From: Brevundimonas terrae
GTDB lineage: Bacteria; Pseudomonadota; Alphaproteobacteria; Caulobacterales; Caulobacteraceae
NCBI RefSeq assembly: GCF_011761985.1
Contig: NZ_JAASQT010000001.1
Location: 186,001 to 250,000 of the forward strand
Direction of reading: 5' to 3'
DNA: 64,000 nucleotides
The notes beneath the pieces are model-generated. The model was not told the origin of the DNA. It worked only from the letters and a program-made list of their open reading frames with translations, and did no database searches. Below, in pieces: positions 8,686 to 15,496 of the stretch. Numbering within the stretch: the stretch's first letter is position 1; every line of letters begins with the position of its first letter. Position numbers and translations under genes: made by a program.

Positions 8686-8819
8686 CGCGCTGCAGCCCAC
8701 AAAAACCGCAGCGTTTGAGGGGTCGTTATCGGATGAATAGCCTCGGGGCAAGCGGTCAGGCCGTTTCCACCGCACAAGGATTGGGGAAATGCCGGATTAA
8801 AAGGTGTTCATGTTTAAAT

Positions 8820-8844
8820 AGGTACCTTGCGTGGCAAGATACCT
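8820..8844. promoter_or_regulatory. Candidate PadR operator
   Basis: Arms AGGTACCTTGC (8820-8830) and GCAAGATACCT (8834-8844) form an 11-bp inverted repeat with one mismatch and a 3-bp spacer, 36 bp before the padR-like start. A further ATACCTTGC half-site overlaps at 8839-8847. PadR proteins commonly bind such sites in their own promoters. Confidence 0.6.
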
Positions 8845-8880
8845 TGCGATACCCCTTTGATCAGCAACCGAGGGAAACCA

Positions 8881-9294
8881 ATGCCCGAAACCATCGACAT
8901 CCAACTGAAGAAAGGCGTTCTGGGCTTGTGCGTACTTGCCCTGCTGGCCCGCACAGACAGCTACGCCTACGAAATCGCCTCGCAACTGTCCGATGCCATC
9001 GGCATGGGTGAAGGCACGATTTATCCGCTGATGCGCCGCATGCAGACGGACGGACTGGTGGAAACCTATCTGGTCGAATCATCCAGCGGCCCTTCGCGCA
9101 AATATTACCGCCTGACCCCGCGCGGCCATGAGGCCCTCAAGGCACAGGGCGCAGAATGGGAAGCTTTTGCCCGTTCCGTGGACCAGCTTCTGACCGAGGC
9201 CGCCACGCACGACACCATCAACGCCGGCGCACCGGACGCCGTACTGGCCCTGACCGCCAAGACCGGCGACGTATCTGACAAGGGAGCTGAATAA
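8881..9294 (+). CDS. PadR family transcriptional regulator
   Basis: A 137-residue PadR-type repressor. The winged helix-turn-helix is clear: KKGVLGLCVLALLARTDSYAYEI, then GEGTIYPLMRRMQTDGLVET as recognition helix and wing, and SGPSRKYYRLTPRGHEAL before the C-terminal dimer helix. The ATG at 8881 has a good AGGG site; open codons upstream to 8827 are not needed. It is the first gene of a three-gene unit with DUF1700 and DUF2807 proteins, overlapping the next gene at TAATG. This arrangement recurs in bacteria as an envelope-stress-like module; the inducing signal is unknown. Confidence 0.92.
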   Translation: MPETIDIQLKKGVLGLCVLALLARTDSYAYEIASQLSDAIGMGEGTIYPLMRRMQTDGLVETYLVESSSGPSRKYYRLTPRGHEALKAQGAEWEAFARSVDQLLTEAATHDTINAGAPDAVLALTAKTGDVSDKGAE

Positions 9295-9863
9295 TGAACC
9301 GCAACGAGTTCCTCGCCCGCCTTCGCAAAGGCCTTGTCGGCCTGACGCAAGCCGCCGCCGATGACATCATCGCCGACTACGAGGCGCATTTCGACGAAGG
9401 CCGCGCCGCCGGTCGCAGCGAAGAAGATGTCGCCACGGCACTGGGTAATCCCGACCGCATCGCCCGCGAGCTGAAAGCCGAGGCGGGTGCACAGGCCTGG
9501 GCCCAGCAACCGACCGCCTCCAATGCCATGGGGGCCATCTTCGGCATTATCGGCCTCGGGGCCATCGACATCCTGATCCTGCTGCCGCTGGTGCTGCCGA
9601 TCTTCGGCACCGTCATCGGCTTCCTGCTCGGCGGTGTCGGCGTCTTTATCGCCGGAGGCGCTGTCATGGTGGTCGGCCCGTTTGCCGGTCTGCCGGGCGG
9701 AGCTTTTGCCGCCATCCTTATGGGTATCGGCCTGATGGGCCTGGGCGTCTTCATGATCGGCCTGATGGCCATCCTGATCAAATGGATGATCGACGCCACC
9801 ATCTGGTACGCCCGCCTGCACTACCGCGTCATCAAACCTGCGCTCGAACCGGCCAAGGCCTGA
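9294..9863 (+). CDS. DUF1700 domain membrane protein
   Basis: A 189-residue DUF1700 (HAAS-domain) protein. The N-terminal cytoplasmic helical domain starts MNRNEFLARLRKGL and contains the DYEAHFDEGRAAGRSEEDVA segment; DUF1700 proteins next to PadR genes are thought to be partners or targets of the regulator. From about residue 75 there are three or four hydrophobic, Gly-rich helices. Translation is coupled to the PadR gene through the TAATG overlap. The product is an inner-membrane protein of unknown activity. Confidence 0.85.
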   Translation: MNRNEFLARLRKGLVGLTQAAADDIIADYEAHFDEGRAAGRSEEDVATALGNPDRIARELKAEAGAQAWAQQPTASNAMGAIFGIIGLGAIDILILLPLVLPIFGTVIGFLLGGVGVFIAGGAVMVVGPFAGLPGGAFAAILMGIGLMGLGVFMIGLMAILIKWMIDATIWYARLHYRVIKPALEPAKA

Positions 9864-9895
9864 TCGCGCCCTAACGAAAGAAGAGGACACCCATC

Positions 9896-10669
9896 ATGAT
9901 CCGCAATCTCCTCATCATTTCCGGTGCCGGTCTGGTTCTGGCCATCGTCGGTATCGGCGGCGCCTTTGCCGTCGGCGGTGCCGACCTGACCCGCCACAGC
10001 TGGAGCTGGGTCGTCAGTGAAAAGGACGACAATTTCCGCTTCGAGCGCGCCGGTCCGCAGCAGCCCGACATCCAGCGCACCATCGCCTGGACCGGCAGCG
10101 AGAGCCTAGCCATCGATATGCCTGTCACCGTCGTCTATGACGCCGCCAGCAGCGAAACCGGCATCTTCGTCTCCGGTCCCAAGGACTATGTCGATGCCGT
10201 CAAACTGGATGGCAACCGCCTGACGCTGGATGATAGCGACCTGCCCTCGCGCGGCTACATCCAGTGGACCGGTGCCGGTGTCTCCGGCTCCAGCGAGCGC
10301 GACCGTCTGACGGTCCGTATCAAGGGTGGCGCGGTCAAGAGCTTCACCCTGTCGGGCCAGACCGATCTGGAAGTGAACGGCTATAACCAGCCGTCGCTGG
10401 ACCTGACGCTGGTGGGCAATGCCGATGCCGAGTTCAAAGGCACCACCCAGAGCCTCAAGATCGACGCCTCGGGCTATAACTCGGTCAAGCTGGACGAGCT
10501 TCTGACGCGCGATGCCACCATCCGTGTCAGCGGCGATGCCAGCGTGCGTACCTCGGCAGATGGCAAGGTCGAGATCGACGGCTCGGGTGATACCCGCGTC
10601 CGCCTGACCCGCCAGCCCGGCGAACTGCGCCAGAACCTGTCGGGTGAAGCCGAGGTCGTCACCAACTAG
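9896..10669 (+). CDS. DUF2807 (GIN domain) exported protein
   Basis: A 257-residue protein with an N-terminal signal or anchor helix (LLIISGAGLVLAIVGIGGAFAVGG) followed by a predicted parallel beta-helix. The repeating pattern seen in SGQTDLEVNGYNQPSLDLTL and GDASVRTSADGKVEIDGSGD is typical of the DUF2807 / putative auto-transporter adhesin head GIN domain. It is probably periplasmic or surface-located. It lies 32 bp behind the DUF1700 gene and is followed by a terminator, so it closes the PadR operon. Such domains in this context are compared with LiaF/YvlB-type envelope sensors, but the function is unproven. Confidence 0.8.
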   Translation: MIRNLLIISGAGLVLAIVGIGGAFAVGGADLTRHSWSWVVSEKDDNFRFERAGPQQPDIQRTIAWTGSESLAIDMPVTVVYDAASSETGIFVSGPKDYVDAVKLDGNRLTLDDSDLPSRGYIQWTGAGVSGSSERDRLTVRIKGGAVKSFTLSGQTDLEVNGYNQPSLDLTLVGNADAEFKGTTQSLKIDASGYNSVKLDELLTRDATIRVSGDASVRTSADGKVEIDGSGDTRVRLTRQPGELRQNLSGEAEVVTN

Positions 10670-10724
10670 ACCCGCTTTTAGCGACCGCCACCTCTCCCCC
10701 GCGCGGTCGTCCCAAAAGCGCCAT

Positions 10725-10770
10725 AGCCCCCGTTTTCCGGTTCCTGCTGCCGGAAACGGGGGCTTTTCTT
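10725..10770 (+). terminator. Terminator of the PadR-DUF1700-DUF2807 operon
   Basis: A 15-bp stem (AGCCCCCGTTTTCCGG against CCGGAAACGGGGGCT, one bulged base) with a short loop, followed by TTTCTT. It lies between the DUF2807 gene and tldD. Confidence 0.85.
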
Positions 10771-10826
10771 ATGGCGGGGGCCCAGACCATGATGACGAAC
10801 GCGGCTTTCATGCCTATCTAGCGGGC

Positions 10827-12266
10827 ATGACCCAATCGGCTAATGCTCCTTCGCCCTCCCCCATTCTTGACGCCGCCGGTGTCGATGCGTCCGAGGCCCT
10901 GTCCATCCTGCGAACCGCGCTGGACGGCGCGGACGATGGCGAACTGTTCCTCGAAAAGACCGAGAGCGAAGCCCTGTTGTTCGATGACGGTCGTCTGAAG
11001 AACGCCAATTATGATGCCTCCGAAGGTTTCGGCCTGCGCGTGGTCGCCGGTGAAACCGCTGGCTTTGCCCACGCCAACGAAATCTCCGCCGCCGCCATCC
11101 GTCGTGCGGGTGACAGCGCCGCTCTGGCCAAGCGCGGTCATTCGGGCATTGTTGCCGATGCCCCTCTGGCCACCAACCAGCGCCTTTACGCCCCGATTGA
11201 CCCGCTTCTGTCGCCGTCCTTCTCGGACAAGATCGCGCTTCTGGCCGAAATCGACGCCTTTGCCCGCGCGCGTGATCCGCATGTGGTGCAGGTGTCCGCC
11301 TCGATTGTCGGCGAGCGCCGCTCCATCGACATCCTGCGCGGTGATGGCCAGATCCTCAGCGACATCCGCCCGCTGGTACGCCTCAACGTCTCGGTGACCG
11401 TCGAAAAGAACGGTCGTCGTGAAACCGCATCGTCCGGTGCCGGTGGCCGCTCGCCCTTCGAGGAATGGATCAAGCCGGAACGCTGGCAGGCTCAAGTCGA
11501 TGAATCGATCCGTCAGGCCATGGTCAATCTGGATGCCATCGACTGTCCCGCCGGTGAAATGGATGTGGTTATGGGCGCAGGCTGGCCGGGCGTGCTGCTG
11601 CACGAAGCCATCGGCCACGGCTTTGAGGGTGATTTCCACCGCAAGGGCTCGTCGGTCTTTACCGGCAAGATGGGCCAGCGCGTCGCTGCACCGGGCGTCA
11701 CCATTGTCGATGACGGCTCGATTGCCGACCGTCGCGGCTCGCTGTCGTTTGATGACGAAGGCACACCGACCTCGCGCACCGTACTGATCGAGGACGGCAT
11801 CATGGTCGGCCTGATGCATGACCGCCTGTCGGCCCGCCAGTTGGGGGCCAAGGCCACCGGCAATGGCCGCCGCCAGTCCTTCGCACACCAGCCCATGCCG
11901 CGCATGACCAACACCTTTATGGAGGCGGGCAAGGACAAGTTCGAAGACATGATCTCGTCCACCAAACGCGGCCTCTACGCCGCAAACTTCGGTGGCGGTC
12001 AGGTCGACATCACCAACGGCAAGTTCGTGTTCCAGTGCACCGAGGCCTACCTGATCGAGGACGGCAAGATCACCACGCCTGTTCGCGGTGCCACCCTGAT
12101 CGGTGACGGGGCCACCGCCCTGACCAAGATCGAGATGATCGGCGACGACTTCGCCTTCGACCCCGGCGTCGGCACCTGCGGCAAGGCCGGCCAAGGCGTC
12201 CCCGTCGGCATCGGCCAGCCCAGCCTCAAAATGGGCGGCCTCACCGTCGGCGGCACCGCCGTCTAA
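10827..12266 (+). CDS. tldD: Metalloprotease TldD
   Basis: A 479-residue TldD, one subunit of the TldD/TldE zinc protease that processes small modified peptides. The HExxxH motif HEAIGHGFEGD begins at residue 259, followed by the C-terminal domain with GDGATALTKIEMIGDDFAF and a GTCGKAGQGVPVGIG segment. The frame is open upstream to 10644, but the earlier part overlaps the previous gene and a terminator, so the ATG at 10827 is chosen. No TldE/PmbA partner gene lies in this window. It is monocistronic, ending in an inverted-repeat terminator. Confidence 0.95.
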   Translation: MTQSANAPSPSPILDAAGVDASEALSILRTALDGADDGELFLEKTESEALLFDDGRLKNANYDASEGFGLRVVAGETAGFAHANEISAAAIRRAGDSAALAKRGHSGIVADAPLATNQRLYAPIDPLLSPSFSDKIALLAEIDAFARARDPHVVQVSASIVGERRSIDILRGDGQILSDIRPLVRLNVSVTVEKNGRRETASSGAGGRSPFEEWIKPERWQAQVDESIRQAMVNLDAIDCPAGEMDVVMGAGWPGVLLHEAIGHGFEGDFHRKGSSVFTGKMGQRVAAPGVTIVDDGSIADRRGSLSFDDEGTPTSRTVLIEDGIMVGLMHDRLSARQLGAKATGNGRRQSFAHQPMPRMTNTFMEAGKDKFEDMISSTKRGLYAANFGGGQVDITNGKFVFQCTEAYLIEDGKITTPVRGATLIGDGATALTKIEMIGDDFAFDPGVGTCGKAGQGVPVGIGQPSLKMGGLTVGGTAV

Positions 12267-12276
12267 TCAGAAAGGT

Positions 12277-12320
12277 ACGGTCGGCAGTTTTTCTTCAATC
12301 ACTGCCGACCGTTACTCTTT
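12277..12320 (+). terminator. Perfect inverted repeat behind tldD
   Basis: ACGGTCGGCAGT (12277-12288) and its exact reverse complement (12301-12312) form a 12-bp stem with a 12-nt T-rich loop, followed by TACTCTTT. This is a probable terminator with a weak U tract. Confidence 0.7.
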
Positions 12321-12367
12321 AGGCACCTCTCGCCCGCCCACAAAAAGTCCACTTTAAAAGAACGCTA

Positions 12368-12429
12368 AACTTTAAGTTAAACTTAGCCGTTTTACTCACG
12401 AACAGTCCTCTTGGGTTGTTGTGAGTAAA
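12368..12429 (+). promoter_or_regulatory. Palindromes and a start-site hairpin upstream of the outer-membrane protein gene
   Basis: Two overlapping odd-centred palindromes with alternating AACTT/AAGTT half-sites lie at 12368-12384, in an AT-rich stretch. Closer to the gene, TTTACTCAC (12391-12399) pairs perfectly with GTGAGTAAA (12421-12429), which ends four bases before the ATG. The second arm covers the position of a ribosome-binding site, so the hairpin could control translation. No better ribosome site is visible. Confidence 0.5.
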
Positions 12430-12433
12430 TTCC

Positions 12434-13225
12434 ATGATCCCCCTACGCTCTACCTCGATTGTTTTTGGCTTAATGGCCACGATTGCGGGAGGAAGTGCCG
12501 CACACAGCGCAACCTCTACCGATGAATGGCGTGTCACTGTCAGTCCTTATGTCTGGGCCACGTCTCTGGATGGCAACATTACTCTGGCAGGACATAAGGC
12601 ACCGGTCGATGTGCCGTTCTCGGATGCCTTCGACCAGCTGGAAAGCGTGGCCATGGGTGATGTTGAAGTTCGCAAGGGCCGCTGGGGCGGCTATGTCGAC
12701 TACCAGTACGCCAAGACCGCAGAAGATGTGTCCCTGCTGGGAATGCCTGCCAATCTCGGCACCCGTACAACCACCGTATCCGGCGGCCTGCTATACCGCC
12801 TGATCGATGACCCCCTAGGCGGACGTACTGCCTTTGGCGACCTGCGCTCATTGCGTGTCGAACCTATTGTCGGGGCCCGCTGGAGCAAGGTGCAGGCCGA
12901 TCTCGCCACACCGTTGGGGGCCACGCGCAAAGGCGCTGAATGGACCGATCTCATGCTTGGCCTGAGGGTCGAGGGTGATGTCACCGACCGCTGGACCTTG
13001 CGTGCTCAGGTCGATGCCGGTGGCCTTGGCGATAACGACCGCAACAGCGTCTCGTGGCAGGCGCTGGCCTCCTATCGCACCCCGCTGGGCGATGGGGCAG
13101 TCTCGGTCAATGCAGGATACCGCCTGCTCCAGCAGAACTATGAGCAGGATGATTTTACCGGCCAGCGCTTTGACTGGAAGGTATCGCGCCACGGTCCCGT
13201 TCTGGGCCTGTCACTCACCTACTGA
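12434..13225 (+). CDS. Putative outer-membrane beta-barrel protein
   Basis: A 263-residue protein with a signal peptide (cleavage likely near GGSAAHSA) and alternating aromatic/hydrophobic strands such as WRVTVSPYVWATSLDGNITL, GGYVDYQYAKTAEDV and VSVNAGYRLLQQNY, ending in a typical LGLSLTY C-terminal strand. This is the pattern of 8-12-stranded outer-membrane proteins, but no named family can be given. It lies 20 bp upstream of the amidase gene and probably shares its transcript. Confidence 0.75.
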   Translation: MIPLRSTSIVFGLMATIAGGSAAHSATSTDEWRVTVSPYVWATSLDGNITLAGHKAPVDVPFSDAFDQLESVAMGDVEVRKGRWGGYVDYQYAKTAEDVSLLGMPANLGTRTTTVSGGLLYRLIDDPLGGRTAFGDLRSLRVEPIVGARWSKVQADLATPLGATRKGAEWTDLMLGLRVEGDVTDRWTLRAQVDAGGLGDNDRNSVSWQALASYRTPLGDGAVSVNAGYRLLQQNYEQDDFTGQRFDWKVSRHGPVLGLSLTY

Positions 13226-13245
13226 CCCACCAAAGGATACGACAC

Positions 13246-14301
13246 ATGCGTAATGGAATGAAGAAAGGCGCTCTTGCGCTCGCCGCCGTTCTCGCCTTGG
13301 CCGTTCCGGCTGCCGAGGCCTGCACCCGCCTTGTCTACCACGGTCATGACGGCGGCGTGATTACCGCCCGCTCCATGGACTGGAAAGACGAGATCATGAC
13401 CAATCTCTGGATCTTTCCGCGCGGCATGGATCGCGATGGTGCCGGTGGCCCCAATTCCCTCAAATGGACTTCAAAATACGGCAGCGTCATTTCCAGCGGC
13501 TATGACATCTCCACCGTCGATGGCGTGAACGAAATGGGTCTGGTCGCCAACGTTCTTTGGTTGGTCGAGTCGGAATATCCAGCCTATGATCCGAACAAGC
13601 CCGCCCTCAGTATCGCCGCGTGGGCGCAATACGCCCTCGACAATTACGCTACCGTCGCCGAAGCCGTCGAAGCACTTCGCGGCGAACCGTTCGTTCTGGT
13701 CAGTGACAATGTGCCGGGCCAAAATCGCCTGACCACCCTGCACCTTTCACTGTCGGACTCTAATGGCGACAGTGCCATCTTCGAATATATCGACGGCAAG
13801 TTGGTGATCCACCATAACCGTGACTATCAGGTGATGACCAACTCACCGACGTTTGACCAGCAGCTCGCTCTGAACAGTTACTGGCAGGATATTGGCGGCA
13901 CCGTCATGATGCCGGGCACCAATCGCGCCGCAGACCGCTTTGCGCGGGCCGCATTTTACGTCAATGCCATCCCCAAGTTCGAAGATCAGAACATGGCTTT
14001 AGCCAGTGTGTTCAGCGTGATCCGTAACGTATCGGTGCCGTTTGGCATTTCGACGCCGGACCAGCCGAACATCTCCTCGACCCGCTGGCGTACGGTCGTC
14101 GATCACAAGCGCAAGCTCTATTTCTTCGAGTCCGCTTTGACCCCGAACACCTTCTGGGTGGACCTGAAGAAAATTGACTTCTCCCCTAACGCGCCGGTCA
14201 AACGCCTCGAACTGGGTGAAAACCAGATCAATACACATTCTGGCGACACCACCGCAAAGTTCAGCAATGCACGGCCTTTTCCCTTCCAGGGACCACAATA
14301 G
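13246..14301 (+). CDS. Choloylglycine hydrolase / penicillin V acylase family linear amide hydrolase
   Basis: A 351-residue exported N-terminal-nucleophile amidase. The signal peptide ends VPAAEA, leaving Cys26 (CTRLVYHG) as the new N-terminus and catalytic nucleophile. Arg42 and Asp45 in the segment ITARSMDWKDE sit at the +16 and +19 positions expected for the family. Related enzymes split linear amides such as bile-salt conjugates, penicillin V or acyl-homoserine lactones; the Gram-negative periplasmic group often prefers acyl-homoserine lactones. The substrate here is not determined. It follows the outer-membrane protein gene by 20 bp and ends at a terminator. Confidence 0.9.
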   Translation: MRNGMKKGALALAAVLALAVPAAEACTRLVYHGHDGGVITARSMDWKDEIMTNLWIFPRGMDRDGAGGPNSLKWTSKYGSVISSGYDISTVDGVNEMGLVANVLWLVESEYPAYDPNKPALSIAAWAQYALDNYATVAEAVEALRGEPFVLVSDNVPGQNRLTTLHLSLSDSNGDSAIFEYIDGKLVIHHNRDYQVMTNSPTFDQQLALNSYWQDIGGTVMMPGTNRAADRFARAAFYVNAIPKFEDQNMALASVFSVIRNVSVPFGISTPDQPNISSTRWRTVVDHKRKLYFFESALTPNTFWVDLKKIDFSPNAPVKRLELGENQINTHSGDTTAKFSNARPFPFQGPQ

Positions 14302-14335
14302 AGTCCTGTTGTCTTGGGCATTCAAGGCATCGTGC

Positions 14336-14362
14336 AAAGGCCACCCGACAGGGTGGCCTTTT
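14336..14362. terminator. Bidirectional terminator
   Basis: AAAGGCCACCC and GGGTGGCCTTT form an 11-bp stem with a GACA loop, A-rich on one side and T-rich on the other. It serves the amidase gene on the plus strand and the TraB/GumN gene on the minus strand. Confidence 0.9.
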
Positions 14363-14367
14363 AGCTG

Positions 14368-15351
14368 TCACTTCCAATCCGGCCCGTCGATCTCGAAACC
14401 GGCGGCGACCAGCATGTCCAGTACGCCGCCGTCTTCGCCAAGGGTGCGGACGGGTGCGATGGCCAGTGTCACGCCTTCATCGGCAATGGCGGTGGAGATG
14501 GCATTGACCCATTCGGCGCGGGCGCGCGGACGCACTTCGGGATCGCCCCACGGCCAGCAGACATCCATGGCCAGATCGACCGGCGAGGCCAGCACGCCCT
14601 TCACATCCAGACGGCTCCATGCGGTGGCACGGTCGGCCACAGCGGTCGGGCCGTATTCCGCCACCGACATGGCCGCATCCAGACAGGGGATGTGCGTCTG
14701 GGGCGGGGCCGAGATCAGCGTCTCCACCAGTTCATTGCCGCGCACCACGCCGATATGATGGGTTTTCACACCCGCCCGCCGCGCCGCGCGTTCGACCGCA
14801 CGTTCAATACGCGGCGATCTGGAATCCTTCTCGCCGCCCTGATCCTTGATCAGTTCGATCGCCGTCATCAGGAAGCTGGTCCGCTGCCAGTTGTCATTGC
14901 GATCGCCCGCCATCAGCGTCGTCAGGCGCGCCATGTCTTCAGGCGACAGATAGTCCGCCGCCCGCGTGTTGTCGGGCAAAAAGGCAATGGTGCGCGAGCG
15001 CCAGATGACGCGCAAGATATCCGCAGGCGAGGCCCGCCCCTCTTGCGGGAACAGCACACGGTCGGAGCGCGACACCGCATCCTCCAGCGCCTGTGTCCGC
15101 CATTCGAAATCCTTGGGCACCTCGCGGATCATGCCCGCAAGGATCAGAACGCCCTCGTCACCGCGCCGCACGGTCCAGATCGGCAGGCCCGCCCGACGGG
15201 CCACCACGACAATCTCCTCGACCTGTGACGGCACCTCGTCCGCCCTGATTGCGGGATCGACACTATAGTCCTGCGTCACGGCCAAGGCCGTTACAGGCGA
15301 CAAGGACAACAGGAGCGAAACAGCCAGACGGGCGAGGGAAGTTTTCATCAA
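14368..15351 (-). CDS. TraB/GumN family protein
   Basis: A 327-residue exported protein of the TraB/GumN (Tiki-like) family. The signal peptide spans about 24 residues (LLLSLSPVTALA). The body carries the family's N-terminal pattern (LPIWTVRRGDEGVLILAGMI), a central helical region, and the C-terminal WVNAISTAIADEGVTLAIAPVRTLGEDGGVLDMLVAAGFEI. Catalytic residues seen in Tiki-type metalloproteases cannot be confirmed by eye. It is divergent from the downstream TonB receptor gene and convergent with the amidase gene. Confidence 0.8.
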   Translation of the reverse strand: MMKTSLARLAVSLLLSLSPVTALAVTQDYSVDPAIRADEVPSQVEEIVVVARRAGLPIWTVRRGDEGVLILAGMIREVPKDFEWRTQALEDAVSRSDRVLFPQEGRASPADILRVIWRSRTIAFLPDNTRAADYLSPEDMARLTTLMAGDRNDNWQRTSFLMTAIELIKDQGGEKDSRSPRIERAVERAARRAGVKTHHIGVVRGNELVETLISAPPQTHIPCLDAAMSVAEYGPTAVADRATAWSRLDVKGVLASPVDLAMDVCWPWGDPEVRPRARAEWVNAISTAIADEGVTLAIAPVRTLGEDGGVLDMLVAAGFEIDGPDWK

Positions 15352-15369
15352 ACCATCTTATCTCAAACC

Positions 15370-15388
15370 AATATTCATAATCATTACA
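15370..15388. promoter_or_regulatory. Fur-box-like site
   Basis: AATATTCATAATCATTACA matches the classical 19-bp Fur consensus at 14 of 19 positions by direct comparison, including the run ATAATCATTA. It lies between the divergent TraB/GumN gene and the TonB receptor gene, about 110 bp before the receptor start. Confidence 0.45.
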
Positions 15389-15496
15389 GTCGCGTAATCC
15401 TGTCTTCGATGTAACGCACCTGTCTGTCTTGTAACTGGAGATCGTACTCTAAAAGCCGCATTTGATGGTGCAACGAAGTTCAAGGAACATTAAGCG

